Source of the DNA: a virus
Virus record (IMG/VR): IMGVR_UViG_3300013006_000002
Location: 1-41,254 of that record
DNA length: 41,254 nt
Direction: 5' to 3' (one strand)
Positions within the stretch are counted from its first letter, which is position 1. Each line of letters starts with the position of its first letter. Both the position numbers and the translations under genes were made by a program. Shown one piece after another: positions 7,701 to 16,228 of the stretch. The notes under the pieces are model-generated. The model saw only the letters and a program-made list of their open reading frames with translations. It was not told the DNA's origin and ran no database searches.

Positions 7701-10588
7701 TAGGCGACCTCTGGCGTACAGCACAGTTAGTATTCCGTTTTGCTTACATTACAAGAAACATTGCAGAAATGCAAATGCGTCAGTTCTTCTCTGGACACGA
7801 CAGCCTATTTAATAATCCTGTTGGATTCATATCTATGATGGTTGCTGACCCAGAAGGAAACGCTATTCAACAGATGTTGGCAAAGCGTTCTAAACTAGGC
7901 GTTAATGCTCTGGGTGATTCAATGAAGTCAGTAGATGCAGAAATAGAATTTTCAGAATCTCTTATTGCTCGTCAGTCTTTAATGCGCGGAACATCACGTT
8001 CAGATTACAGTGCAGCAGAGCGCAAAAAGGGTATTCTCTTTAAGTCATACAATGACATCACATCAGAACACCCAGACTTCCTACAGGGATTAGCCTGGAC
8101 GATGAACAGTTTCTCATCAGATAAATTCATGCCAGATGTAATTAGAATTCTTGAAAGACAGAATCCTGCACTACAGGCAGAGTATGTAGATAACCTAATT
8201 GCTACATTTGATGAGCCAGGAAATAAACTTAAGGAATTTGCATCAGCCATTTATGAAAAAAATACTGGCATGCGAGAGGTTCTACTTAAGAGCCCATCCA
8301 AGGAAATTGGTCCTGGTGTTGTTGCTGACAACATGAACAGAGACAACATCATTACATTTCTGTTTGATGTAAGCCAGCCAGATACATATGCTGGTCAACT
8401 CAACCTGCTTGGCGGAACAGGTGCTCAGCGCAACCTAGTCATGAATCTTATTCGTGATGGCAAGACTCAAGTAACAACAGCCAGTGGCAAGGTAATTACT
8501 ATTCAAACACCTTACCGTCAAAAGGGTCTTACAACAGAAGGCGTACTTGCTGCAGAGAAGATATTTCAGAAGCAGGTTGCTAACATATTTAAAGCGGAAG
8601 AACTTCAAGGTTCTGTAGTTAAGAATGTAACTGAAAAGTACATTACACAGGGTGCAGTTAAGACAGGTAAGAAGTGGGCAGACCAGTTCTTTAACCTTGC
8701 TGCTAGAGGTGAATCTAAGTTTAACTTCGGTCCTGAATTTGATGCATCATACTGGGACTTTATTGCAGGATATGCAGACATGCTAAGCACTGATGACTTG
8801 ATTAAGTTACGTGCTAATGCAAACAAGGCATTTGCCCCTACATCTAGAGGCGGAAGAAACATAATTGGTCGTGTGCCAGCACCACTTCGTACTATTAACA
8901 ATACTCTTAAAAAGCGTCAGGCTAATCCAGATTATGTACACCAAGGTGGAGCATCACTTAGGACTCTTGATTCAATTGCTGGAACACAGGCTGCTGACTA
9001 TGTTAAAGACTTGTTCTATGATGCTGCAAAGCAAAAGCAATGGGCTAATGCTGCACGTTTGGTAGCACCATTCGCACAGGCTCACTACAACACCATTGGA
9101 AAATGGTCTGAACTATTTGCTGGAAACCCACTTCCTTTGTACAAGGCTGGTAAAGCATTCGATGCTTTGACCAAAGAAGGTTCAAACGTTATTTACGATG
9201 CTACTGGCATGACATATGATGACAACCAAGGTTTCTTGTACAAAGACGAAGGTCAGAATCAAATCAAATTTAAAACACCTCTTGCTGGCAATATCCTTGG
9301 TGCTTTTGCTGGTGCTATGGCTGGACAAGGGCTTTCTGCTGGAAAAGGTTTACAGATTACCTCACCTGTTGAATCTCTTAACCTTGCATTTGGTTCTCTT
9401 AACCCAGTAGTCCCAGGGCTAGGACCTGCAATGGTTGCTGCGTATCAATTAACTGGACGTGCTAGCGCATTTAGTCCAGCAGATGATTTCTTACGCGATA
9501 TGCTTACACCATTTGGTCAACCAAAAACATTCCAAGATATCGTCTTGCCTGCTTGGTTCAAGAAAACATCTGCAGCAATTCTTGGTGACGATGCATCCAC
9601 CCAACGCGGTGTTAAAGACTGGGCTTCATACTTAGCATCTACTGGTGACTATGGAGATAATCCATTTGCATCAGATGCTACACGCACTAAGTTATTTAAC
9701 GATGCAGAACGTCTTTCAAAGAGCATAAATGGTTGGGGCGCTATCTTCCAATCTATCACACCTGCAACACCTATTCAAGAAGTTCTTGCTAATGTAAAAA
9801 ACCCTAACAACAAGATGAACTTCATGACAATGGCTATGTTGTACAAGGAATGGGATAACACTAACAAGAAGCATCCTGGAGACCGCAACGCAGCGGTTGT
9901 TGAGTTTGCCGATAAGTTTGGCATCAACAACATCCTTATTGGAGTAAGCGGAAGCACACCTGGAACATCAGGTTCTGCAGATGCATGGACATTCTTGAAC
10001 AACAATCCTGATGTGGCAGATAAGTACGCAACTGCTACAGGAGATATAGTTCCATACTTCTTCCCTGGTGGGGAATATTCTCTTAAGTATTACAACTGGC
10101 AGAAGCGTAGTGGTGCTCGTCGTGGGCTATCTACATCAGAAATTGCACAAGAAGCAGAGGGCATGGTCTATGCCATGCTTAAGAGTCAGATTGCTAATAA
10201 CCAGATTGCTGGCGGATATACAGACTACTGGTACAACGAGCAAATTGCTATTCTTGATAAGCAGTTTGGTGCTCGTCCTGCTGACACTATTGTAACAGGT
10301 ATCAACGACCAAAAGATAGCAAATATTGGACTTGCCCTGCAAGACCCTGCTTTCCAAAAGTCACCTGTCTATAAAGAAACAGCAGAGTTCTATGCAAAGT
10401 TTGATGAACTCAAAAAGGTATTAAACAGACAGAAGGCTTCTAACTATGCAGAACTCTCTGCTGGTGGAATTGCCATATTGATGCGTAATGAACTCGTTAC
10501 ACTAGGAGAAAAATTAATGACACAGAATCCTGAATTCTCCCGCATGTACTACGGGGTATTTGCTGGAATATTGAAGGAGGCTAAGTAA
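4730..10588 (+). CDS. Giant virion protein, putative internal/ejection protein
   Basis: At 1952 residues this is by far the largest gene, about 14% of the genome. It sits between portal and capsid genes, where short-tailed phages often keep proteins packaged in the head and injected with the DNA. The sequence is mostly alanine/lysine-rich helix. Candidate membrane-active glycine/alanine segments lie near residues 1515-1545 (AGNILGAFAGAMAGQG) and shortly after. I looked for polymerase, protease, transglycosylase and peptidase motifs and found none convincing. A tape measure is less likely because no tail-tube or chaperone genes accompany it. Codon use matches its neighbours. It overlaps both neighbours. 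Confidence 0.65.
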   Translation: MADVNAAIKGYLTQTATPLQRMLQMQTASLRGDELDNFNGILKKYPGMSNDLVMSMVRQGLNADTPGLGKITAIDGIAALKNDAFKLDKIKSTVKPNRGLLGSVQSVAQHWGYEPIKGFTRTAFAVLRSPYDLATTIGRDITAIARGEKGAGAQTLKDIAQGIGGESTTLGQMIRSGNAGTGSGFFVSPESKVGKAQAKEMAQYGLVNGKSFTIGRGIFNGVGMNPNSNAYNILSGIVDATLNVAADPSIYFGPGAVGKIITQGKKATSIIKEVTPYTKSYFDEMAKASIDDLEKTGQITRNKIDKKISSPFKRIANQYKSKEQEIIAAEQQIVNRQVGTAQKLLNFESNKWMRWANEPADSAVKQTLSNKNIAEWFVGNPKTQTGELTQAMDLLSADMKNTGGFFDGHIILDEIPQYGKISAGAHGLDEYIVTANDAKKLKLLDLADDFKNADDATRAAEAVRRSKLADALDKLGKNATDPDFKIYNELATNLRDGAANLEGFIGSLFSMGDLLVAAKPLGTLIGEVADYKNFAVMSKITTTIEKIWKPDGFTNVRSIYGKEGGVVITRGERIAATRAEVGNAAAEFADPTNLGPNVMKLLDSIQDTKASIAAREQELNSLSNEALDLKDKEIWFQQLREKANGDPDMLRELIQDPANAGIRPLLKLEAELADNAVLKESIQSQVGITDGFMGRVLDTPGVEDGLRFMLGRQFQPVAELLAKETDVVKVRRLFNRKLSDDMVKEITAAETVDDVFKVFANQLIPGGDVIKIKQSLSAGLKIATNPAARMIPGVNLRAVKFAEDVNKAFGRFYIRSTAVPLNDLNQVNNVTEDWMSSIGLTSKLGRIIQPAIQEKIIADTQRAIFKATTNAERAAAVSNGIGNLLDEVGRGIGLTAKDIDSLKASTKLSGSEQAEFTSYSLGNVVGNKGGAKIVTAEKAIDLPDGILESQLVNDVINFPDSRGLNEAITKLRVNQGIFGAAKSSKLFLEEVGDLWRTAQLVFRFAYITRNIAEMQMRQFFSGHDSLFNNPVGFISMMVADPEGNAIQQMLAKRSKLGVNALGDSMKSVDAEIEFSESLIARQSLMRGTSRSDYSAAERKKGILFKSYNDITSEHPDFLQGLAWTMNSFSSDKFMPDVIRILERQNPALQAEYVDNLIATFDEPGNKLKEFASAIYEKNTGMREVLLKSPSKEIGPGVVADNMNRDNIITFLFDVSQPDTYAGQLNLLGGTGAQRNLVMNLIRDGKTQVTTASGKVITIQTPYRQKGLTTEGVLAAEKIFQKQVANIFKAEELQGSVVKNVTEKYITQGAVKTGKKWADQFFNLAARGESKFNFGPEFDASYWDFIAGYADMLSTDDLIKLRANANKAFAPTSRGGRNIIGRVPAPLRTINNTLKKRQANPDYVHQGGASLRTLDSIAGTQAADYVKDLFYDAAKQKQWANAARLVAPFAQAHYNTIGKWSELFAGNPLPLYKAGKAFDALTKEGSNVIYDATGMTYDDNQGFLYKDEGQNQIKFKTPLAGNILGAFAGAMAGQGLSAGKGLQITSPVESLNLAFGSLNPVVPGLGPAMVAAYQLTGRASAFSPADDFLRDMLTPFGQPKTFQDIVLPAWFKKTSAAILGDDASTQRGVKDWASYLASTGDYGDNPFASDATRTKLFNDAERLSKSINGWGAIFQSITPATPIQEVLANVKNPNNKMNFMTMAMLYKEWDNTNKKHPGDRNAAVVEFADKFGINNILIGVSGSTPGTSGSADAWTFLNNNPDVADKYATATGDIVPYFFPGGEYSLKYYNWQKRSGARRGLSTSEIAQEAEGMVYAMLKSQIANNQIAGGYTDYWYNEQIAILDKQFGARPADTIVTGINDQKIANIGLALQDPAFQKSPVYKETAEFYAKFDELKKVLNRQKASNYAELSAGGIAILMRNELVTLGEKLMTQNPEFSRMYYGVFAGILKEAK

Positions 10589-11883
10589 TGGCTACTAAAC
10601 CAAGTACTCAGCAGACAGCAAACCAGATTCTTGGCATCTACGGAGATTCAACTAATCCTTTTGTAAGATTTGTTACAACTACTGACCTTGTTGCAAAGCA
10701 GGAAGCATTCCAGAACATTCAGCGTGCAATGTCAGGACCTGGACTTGGTGGATACACTACAGAGTTCCAAGCATTCCAAGATATGATGCGTAAGGCTAAG
10801 ATTAGCAAGTCAACTACGCCACTAGGCATTGTTGGTCTTGATGAAATGCTCGCTATGGATAAGGTTATCTCAGCCTCTATTGCCAGCCAGTTAGACCCTC
10901 TTGCATATCTTGCTAACTATAACGCTTCTATCAAGCCTAAAGAGATTAAGCAACCTGATATGACAACTCAGTACACGAAGCAGGTTCAATCTGCTTTGCA
11001 GTACAAGGACTTGGGTGATGCTCGTCAGGCTTACACAGATGCATACTTCAAGGCTTTCGGTCAGTTCCCTGATGCAGAACTTGATAAGAAGTTCCAGACT
11101 TCATGGAATGAACAAGTCAAGGCTCAGAATCAACCTACTACTACAGAAAGCAAGACTGAGAAAGTCTATCTTTATGATAAGAAGAGCAAGCCAGTTATTG
11201 ACAAGGCTACTGGTAAACAGAAGATTGACCTTGCTGGTCAGAAAGTATACACTGGCAAACTCAAAGATAAAGATGGAGTCTTCCGCACTAAGTCAATTAG
11301 CACTGGTGTTAGCAAATCTATGGGTGAAGGATTCACCACAGAAGAACAAACAAAGTTCCTTGCTGACTTTCTAGTTCAGAACTATCCAGATGCTAAGTTT
11401 AATGTTAATGATATTGGTGGCACTGCAAAGACTATTTATGACAGCATTGCTTCATACCATGATGGCAACTACGAAGGTAAGCCAGACTTTGCAACCGTTG
11501 CCCCACTAATTAAGAATATCCTTTCTAACCCTGATGAAGCAGTTCAGAAGGAAATGTTCAATCAATATGCTACAGACCTACAGAAGAAGGCTTCTACTCG
11601 CTTCATGTCTCTCCAAGGAATGTTACAACCAGGTGAGAATGCTAGCAAGTATGTTACTCCAGTATTGAAGTCAATTGGTGATGCTCTTGAAACAACAATT
11701 GATATTAAAGACCCATTGGCTTTGCAGGTTTTAAACTTTAAAGACGATAAAGGTAACTACAGACTTCCTAATGATTTTGAACTCAGTAGCATGGTCATGA
11801 ATGATAAGCGTTATGACGGAACTTCTGCAGCAATTAATACATCAGTCAATATGTTCCAGTCACTACAGAATGCGTTGAGGTAA
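10588..11883 (+). CDS. Putative virion protein, 431 aa
   Basis: No domain recognised. The start overlaps the last base of the giant gene's stop (TAATG) and is preceded by GGAGG, so the two are tightly coupled and probably act together in the virion. The sequence is soluble, with many Gln, Asp and Lys and helical runs (for example residues 50-110). A lysine/threonine-rich middle (about 185-240, with TGKQKIDLAGQK) looks like a beta insertion. A second internal head protein is a reasonable guess. Confidence 0.65.
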   Translation: MATKPSTQQTANQILGIYGDSTNPFVRFVTTTDLVAKQEAFQNIQRAMSGPGLGGYTTEFQAFQDMMRKAKISKSTTPLGIVGLDEMLAMDKVISASIASQLDPLAYLANYNASIKPKEIKQPDMTTQYTKQVQSALQYKDLGDARQAYTDAYFKAFGQFPDAELDKKFQTSWNEQVKAQNQPTTTESKTEKVYLYDKKSKPVIDKATGKQKIDLAGQKVYTGKLKDKDGVFRTKSISTGVSKSMGEGFTTEEQTKFLADFLVQNYPDAKFNVNDIGGTAKTIYDSIASYHDGNYEGKPDFATVAPLIKNILSNPDEAVQKEMFNQYATDLQKKASTRFMSLQGMLQPGENASKYVTPVLKSIGDALETTIDIKDPLALQVLNFKDDKGNYRLPNDFELSSMVMNDKRYDGTSAAINTSVNMFQSLQNALR

Positions 11884-11885
11884 TC

Positions 11886-13247
11886 ATGGCTATTGCAAAA
11901 GATACTGCTTTTGCTGACAAAGTTGCACAGACTAAGCCAGCACCTAAACCTGCAAAAGAGACAGCATTTTCTGAAAAGGTAGCGCAGTCAAAACCAGCAC
12001 CTTTGCCTACTGTTGCTGGAATTAATGCTTTTATTGCTACTCTACAAACAAAACTTGCAGATACTAATGTTTCTTTGGGACTCAATGCTGACGGAACTAC
12101 ACCAAAAGTAACTACTACCAGTCGTGTAGATGCTGCTCAGGCTAAGAAAGATGCTGGACCTCCATATACTGCCCCTGCTGGATTCCGTTGGACATGGATT
12201 GGCACAGACTATAAACTTTATGCAAATACCCCATCAGCAGGTGGTGGTGGTAATAACATGGGTAATAACACTGGTAACAATACTGGTAACAATACTGGCA
12301 ATAACACTGATGCAGGTACTCTAGGAACTCCTACAACTAGCGTAGATGTCCTTAAGGCTATGCTCAAGGGGCTAGGGTTCACATCCACAGTCATTGACAC
12401 ATCTGCAACGTATCTTAACTCACTGCTCAAGGACGGACTTGACTACGATAACGCAGTTCAAGTATTCCTCAACACAAAAGATTATACACTCAAGAATGGC
12501 ACAAAGATTAACTCTCCATTCTACGAGCAGTATGGTTTTCTCAATGAAGGACTTACAAAGCCTAAGACAGCATCAGAACTCTTCAATGCTGTAGAAGGAT
12601 ATAAGGGACTTAAGACTAAGTACGGATTCAGCGATAAGTATCTTTCAACTGACTCACTTAAGAATTATGTTAAGAACAATATATCAGTAGCAGAACTTGA
12701 TGAGCGCGCTAACGCTGCTCGTCTTGCTGCTATCAATGCAGACCCTGCTAAGGCAGAGGCTCTTATAAAGTTAGGTTATATTGCTCAGGCTGCTGACCTA
12801 CAGGACTTCTACATGGATGCTAAGGTCGGCAAAGAACAACTAGAACTTAACCGCAACACTGGAGTATTTGTAGCAGAGGCTATCCGCCGTGCTGGTTCAG
12901 GACTCCTTGTTGAAAATATGCAGGTGGCTAACTATAAGAAGATTGCAGCCAGCCTAACTGATAAGGGTTACACAGAGGCACAAGTCGCACAACTTGCATC
13001 TACTGGATTCCAAAATGTTGCTGAGGCGCTTAAGCCTACAGTTGCTCTCTCAGGTATTTATGAAAGAACTGCTGGAGATGCAGCAACTACATCTACTATC
13101 CAGTCAGAACTTCAAGACGAAGAATTTATGAACATGGCATCTGCTCGTCGCAAGAAACTTGCTGAGCAGAACATCCAAGCCTTTAAGGGCGCATCGGGTA
13201 CAACCCAAGGCTCTCTACGTTCTGTAAACGTAGGCGGACTACTATAA
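11886..13247 (+). CDS. Putative virion protein with N-terminal tandem repeat
   Basis: This 453-residue protein has unknown function. Residues 5-36 hold two copies of a 15-residue unit, DTAFADKVAQTKPAP and ETAFSEKVAQSKPAP. Residues 122-141 are five NNxG-type units from a 12-bp DNA repeat (12249-12308), probably a flexible linker. The remainder is alpha-helical. It begins two bases after the previous gene and ends in a hairpin region before the scaffold gene. The linker between two folded parts suggests a structural protein tethered at its N-terminus. Confidence 0.65.
   Translation: MAIAKDTAFADKVAQTKPAPKPAKETAFSEKVAQSKPAPLPTVAGINAFIATLQTKLADTNVSLGLNADGTTPKVTTTSRVDAAQAKKDAGPPYTAPAGFRWTWIGTDYKLYANTPSAGGGGNNMGNNTGNNTGNNTGNNTDAGTLGTPTTSVDVLKAMLKGLGFTSTVIDTSATYLNSLLKDGLDYDNAVQVFLNTKDYTLKNGTKINSPFYEQYGFLNEGLTKPKTASELFNAVEGYKGLKTKYGFSDKYLSTDSLKNYVKNNISVAELDERANAARLAAINADPAKAEALIKLGYIAQAADLQDFYMDAKVGKEQLELNRNTGVFVAEAIRRAGSGLLVENMQVANYKKIAASLTDKGYTEAQVAQLASTGFQNVAEALKPTVALSGIYERTAGDAATTSTIQSELQDEEFMNMASARRKKLAEQNIQAFKGASGTTQGSLRSVNVGGLL
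12249..12308 (+). repeat. 12-bp tandem repeat, five units
   Basis: Five consecutive 12-base units related to GGTAACAATACT encode Gly-Asn-Asn-Thr linkers. Third-base variation between units shows that the protein pattern is kept. Copy number could vary between related phages by slippage. Confidence 0.8.
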
Positions 13248-13253
13248 AGAATC

Positions 13254-13280
13254 CCCTCTGAATCTATCGGCCTCAGAGGG
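13254..13280. other. 8-bp hairpin between gene clusters
   Basis: CCCTCTGA (13254-13261) pairs with TCAGAGGG (13273-13280) around an 11-base loop, seven bases after a stop codon. No T-run follows, so it is not a textbook terminator; it may be an RNA processing or stability element before the highly expressed scaffold and capsid genes. Confidence 0.45.
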
Positions 13281-13362
13281 CGTACAAGACCGAGAGTACA
13301 AGCCAAGACAGATTCCCCATCTGGATTGAGGTGTGCGACAACTACTAAAAGGGAGAAATCGC

Positions 13363-13839
13363 ATGAGCGATAACCGCGACAACTACTGGGAAGATGAAGA
13401 AGACGAAGATACCACTATTGGTGGATTTGAGTCTGATACAGACCTCGTTAAGAAACTACGTAAGGCTCTAAAGGCTGAACAGCGTAAGAACAAGGACTTG
13501 GAAACTTCATATGGTGAATTAACCAAAGCCCAAAAAGAGCGGATTTTAAAGGACGTACTTGCGTCCAAGGGTGTCAATCAAAAGATTGCACAGTTTATTC
13601 CATCTGATATCGAAGCATCTGAAGATGCTATTAGCGCATGGCTGGACAACAATGGTGATGTCTTCGGATACACACCAACTGAAAAATCAGCTGTCAACCA
13701 AGAGGATATCAATTCATTGCGAAAGATGGACGCTGTGCTCACTGGAGCAGAGACATCCGCATCTTCTGATGATTTGATGAACCGCATCGCGGGAGCATCA
13801 ACCGAAGAAGAAATTTTATCCATCCTCAGCGGTCAGTAA
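13363..13839 (+). CDS. Capsid scaffolding protein (predicted)
   Basis: The 158-residue protein is very acidic at the N-terminus (WEDEEDEDTT), then has a charged coiled-coil-like helix (about 30-62, KLRKALKAEQRKNKDLE) and a helical C-terminus. Acidic, helical, and immediately upstream of the major capsid gene is the usual profile of a scaffold, which guides prohead assembly and then leaves. I chose the ATG at 13363, which follows GGGAGAA, rather than the GTG 30 bases upstream. Confidence 0.75.
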   Translation: MSDNRDNYWEDEEDEDTTIGGFESDTDLVKKLRKALKAEQRKNKDLETSYGELTKAQKERILKDVLASKGVNQKIAQFIPSDIEASEDAISAWLDNNGDVFGYTPTEKSAVNQEDINSLRKMDAVLTGAETSASSDDLMNRIAGASTEEEILSILSGQ

Positions 13840-13882
13840 AACAACCGCACACTAACCAATCAGAAAGAGAGGATATCTCCAA

Positions 13883-15070
13883 ATGGCAGATACCTTCACA
13901 ACTACAACCTCTGGTTTAGGTTCCAATCTTGTAACTATGGCTTACGATAAGTTGATTGAACTCAACCTTCGTTCAACACCACAGTTCCGCGCAATTGCAG
14001 ACAAGAAAATTGGCAATCCAACCCACGACGGTTCTTCAATCCGTTTCCAGTTCTACAACGATATTGCTGACACCACAATTGCTGGTGCAACACTCGCTGA
14101 AACTGTAGACCCAGATGCAGTAGCAATCCCAGCAACTACAACACTAGATGTCACACAGACAGAACTAGGTCGCGTAGTGCTTCCAACACGCAAGATGTCA
14201 CTTATGACACTTGCTGATGTTGACCCATGGATTGCTAACGCAGTTTCATTCAACATGGCTATGACCATGGATGCCGGAGTTGCTGCTATTCTTGATGCAG
14301 GAACAAACGTAATCCGTGAGTCTGCTGGTTCACTTTCAACAACTGCTGCTAAGTCAACAATTGTAGCATCAGATACAATTAAGGGCCGCGACATTCGTTT
14401 TGCAGTAACAAAGTTACGCACTGGAAATGTTAACACTCGCGGAGGAATGTATGTTTCATACATCCACCCAGAAGTTTCACACGACCTTCGCACAGAGACT
14501 GGCAACAACATCTGGCGTACACCACATGAGTACCAGAACGTTGGACCACTCTATGCTGGTGAACTTGGCGCATGGGAAGGTGTCCGTTTCATCGAGACAC
14601 CACGCATGACTAACTCAATCTCAGGTGGTTCTCTAACAGCACTCGCAACTGCATCAGCAGTAAGCGGTGCCTCAGGTGCATTTACTATCGTGGCAGCAAA
14701 CGCTGCATTCGGTGGTCTTGCTGAGGTTGGAGATGCCATCTCAGGAACTAACGTTGGTTCTGGTGCTTTGATTACAGCAATCTCAGTTGGTGCAACTAAC
14801 ACTACATTTACTGTAGATGTTGCTAACTCAGGAACTGTTGGAACAAACACACTTACAGTTACACCAAAGGCACGTGTTTACAACACTTACGTACTTGGAC
14901 AGCAAGCACTTGCTGAGGCAGTATGGAAGGAACCAGGCATTGAGTTTGGTAACGTTGTCGACAAGTTGAACCGTTTCCGTCCAGTCGGCTGGCATGGTAT
15001 CATTAACTGGGCTATCTTCCGTCAGGAAGCGCTCTATCGCATCGAGACTGCTTCATCAGTCCGTCCATAA
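13883..15070 (+). CDS. Major capsid protein, N4-gp56 type
   Basis: This is the main shell protein with the HK97 fold. The start (TTTSGLGSNLVTMAYDKLIE) and the AETVDPDA...ATTTLDVTQTELG pattern fit the N4-gp56 capsid family as I know it. At 395 residues it has an apparent extra beta-rich domain at about 250-330 (short Thr/Ala/Gly/Val strands such as GALITAISVGATNTTFTVDV) before the C-terminal KARVYNTYVLGQQALAEA segment, likely surface-exposed. A good ribosome binding site (AGAGAGGATA) precedes it. Codon use is strongly biased, as expected for a very abundant protein. Confidence 0.9.
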   Translation: MADTFTTTTSGLGSNLVTMAYDKLIELNLRSTPQFRAIADKKIGNPTHDGSSIRFQFYNDIADTTIAGATLAETVDPDAVAIPATTTLDVTQTELGRVVLPTRKMSLMTLADVDPWIANAVSFNMAMTMDAGVAAILDAGTNVIRESAGSLSTTAAKSTIVASDTIKGRDIRFAVTKLRTGNVNTRGGMYVSYIHPEVSHDLRTETGNNIWRTPHEYQNVGPLYAGELGAWEGVRFIETPRMTNSISGGSLTALATASAVSGASGAFTIVAANAAFGGLAEVGDAISGTNVGSGALITAISVGATNTTFTVDVANSGTVGTNTLTVTPKARVYNTYVLGQQALAEAVWKEPGIEFGNVVDKLNRFRPVGWHGIINWAIFRQEALYRIETASSVRP

Positions 15071-15091
15071 TCTAAGTAATTAGATGGGTGG

Positions 15092-15111
15092 GGCTAGGGG
15101 AAACTCTAGCC
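15092..15111 (+). other. Hairpin after the capsid gene
   Basis: GGCTAG (15092-15097) pairs with CTAGCC (15106-15111), 22 bases after the capsid stop codon. There is no U-tract, so at best it is a weak or factor-dependent terminator or an mRNA 3'-end stabiliser that raises capsid expression over the downstream genes. Confidence 0.4.
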
Positions 15112-15139
15112 TTATCCATAAAACGGCTTAGGAGGTCAA

Positions 15140-15391
15140 ATGGCATATAGATTCACAACACCCACAGTCAGCGAAGGACCTGCTGGCGAAGGGCGTCTAT
15201 TTGGGCGCTACAGGCTCGTACGAGGCATAACAGTCCTCAAGATAGACGGGCAGTACTACCAGATTCGCTTCCCCTCCTCAGAAGAGGTAGAGGCTGCTCA
15301 AGAGGCATATATCGGTGGTTACTCCTACGAGGTAAGTGCTGGAGAAAAGGCTGCCCTTGAAGCAGCAGGATACACAGTGGAGACGATATGA
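15140..15391 (+). CDS. Small protein, 83 aa, post-capsid
   Basis: Function unknown. A compact beta fold is likely: RYRLVRGITVLKIDGQYYQI followed by an acidic helix (EEVEAAQEAYIGGYSYEVS). It has a strong AGGAGG ribosome binding site. The stop overlaps the next start (ATGA). Small beta proteins next to the capsid gene can be decoration or head-completion proteins, but nothing in the sequence proves this. Confidence 0.8.
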   Translation: MAYRFTTPTVSEGPAGEGRLFGRYRLVRGITVLKIDGQYYQIRFPSSEEVEAAQEAYIGGYSYEVSAGEKAALEAAGYTVETI

Positions 15392-15702
15392 AACACAGAG
15401 AAAGCCATCCAGAAGATGTTGAAGGCTGCTTTGGGTGCAAGGTACTTGGACTTCAAATGAATCCAGGGGATGCATCATCACAGAAGGCAACAAGCAATAA
15501 GAAGTGGGACGGTGAGTTAAACGCCTATCGCGCAGCACGTGCCGAAGGAATCCAACCTGCTGGGACAAGCATGAAGAAGATTCAGGAAGCACGTCGTGCC
15601 TCTGATGTCATGGGCAAGGCATTTGATGCCAACACCATGGGTGATAGCAAAATAATTCAAAACAACACAGTATCTAAACTCAAAGAAGTGGGAGCAATAT
15701 AA
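15388..15702 (+). CDS. Small hydrophilic protein, 104 aa
   Basis: Function unknown. It has a single CFGC pair (residues 14-17) near the start, then a basic, helical body (KKIQEARRASDVMGKAFDAN). It overlaps the previous gene by four bases and the next by one, so it belongs to the run of small post-capsid genes. A single CxxC is not enough for a zinc site unless it dimerises or uses His7 or other ligands. Confidence 0.75.
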   Translation: MKHRESHPEDVEGCFGCKVLGLQMNPGDASSQKATSNKKWDGELNAYRAARAEGIQPAGTSMKKIQEARRASDVMGKAFDANTMGDSKIIQNNTVSKLKEVGAI

Positions 15703-15857
15703 TGAAGAGCAAAGCATACAAGATGGGCGAGAAGATGGAATCAAAGTCCATGAAGATGAAAGAAGCAAAAATGGGCAAGAAGACCATGAAGAAGACTGCT
15801 AAGAAGCCTATGAAGAAGGCTGCTCCAAAGCGTGGACTATTTGGTGGCATGTACTAA
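15702..15857 (+). CDS. Lys/Met-rich basic microprotein, 51 aa
   Basis: The sequence is dominated by Lys and Met (KMGEKMESKSMKMKEAKMGK) and ends GLFGGMY. It is linked to its neighbours by TAATG overlaps on both sides. A very basic, small, capsid-adjacent protein could bind packaged DNA or be a capsid-associated peptide. Hypothetical; coding status is supported by tight spacing and matching codon use. Confidence 0.7.
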   Translation: MKSKAYKMGEKMESKSMKMKEAKMGKKTMKKTAKKPMKKAAPKRGLFGGMY

Positions 15858-16081
15858 TGGCTAACTACGGTCAGAATTTAGGAAAAGAAGTAAAGCAATT
15901 TGGAAGCGCATGGTTAAAGACATGGCAGGCTAGCGGAGAAGTTGGTCCAGGAACAGATGCTCGTGCAAGCCGTCTTAGCAAGAAACAAGACAAAGCAATG
16001 GGTCAATTCTTTGGTGCAGCCCTTCAAGGTCGTCGTTATGATGACAAGACTGGCAAGCAGATAAAAGCAAAGAAGAAGTAA
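15857..16081 (+). CDS. Basic small protein, 74 aa
   Basis: Function unknown. The N-terminal half may form an amphipathic helix (GKEVKQFGSAWLKTWQAS); the C-terminal half is basic (RASRLSKKQDK ... KQIKAKKK). It is part of a run of small positively charged ORFs, each overlapping or abutting the next. DNA binding inside the head or a minor capsid role is possible. Confidence 0.7.
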   Translation: MANYGQNLGKEVKQFGSAWLKTWQASGEVGPGTDARASRLSKKQDKAMGQFFGAALQGRRYDDKTGKQIKAKKK

Positions 16082-16228
16082 ATGGCTAAAACTTCTAAAC
16101 ATTATCTCAAGAGTGGAAAACTCTACACAGGTGCTGTCCATAGAATGAATGGTCAAGTTCACACTGGCGCAAAGCACACAGCATCTAGCAAAGTACTTAC
16201 TCACACAAAGCCTAAGAAAGCAAAATAA
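16082..16228 (+). CDS. Basic microprotein, 48 aa
   Basis: It begins directly after the preceding stop codon and ends in a TAATG overlap. Lysine and histidine rich (TSKHYLKSGKLYTG, HTGAKHTASS). I recall similar short KTSKHYLKSGK-type proteins beside structural genes of environmental phages, but could not check. Likely coding, function unknown. Confidence 0.65.
   Translation: MAKTSKHYLKSGKLYTGAVHRMNGQVHTGAKHTASSKVLTHTKPKKAK

Noticed and set aside
14053-14850. Long minus-strand open frames opposite the capsid gene
   Set aside because: They are antisense shadows created by the strong codon bias of the capsid gene; no start signals and atypical composition.
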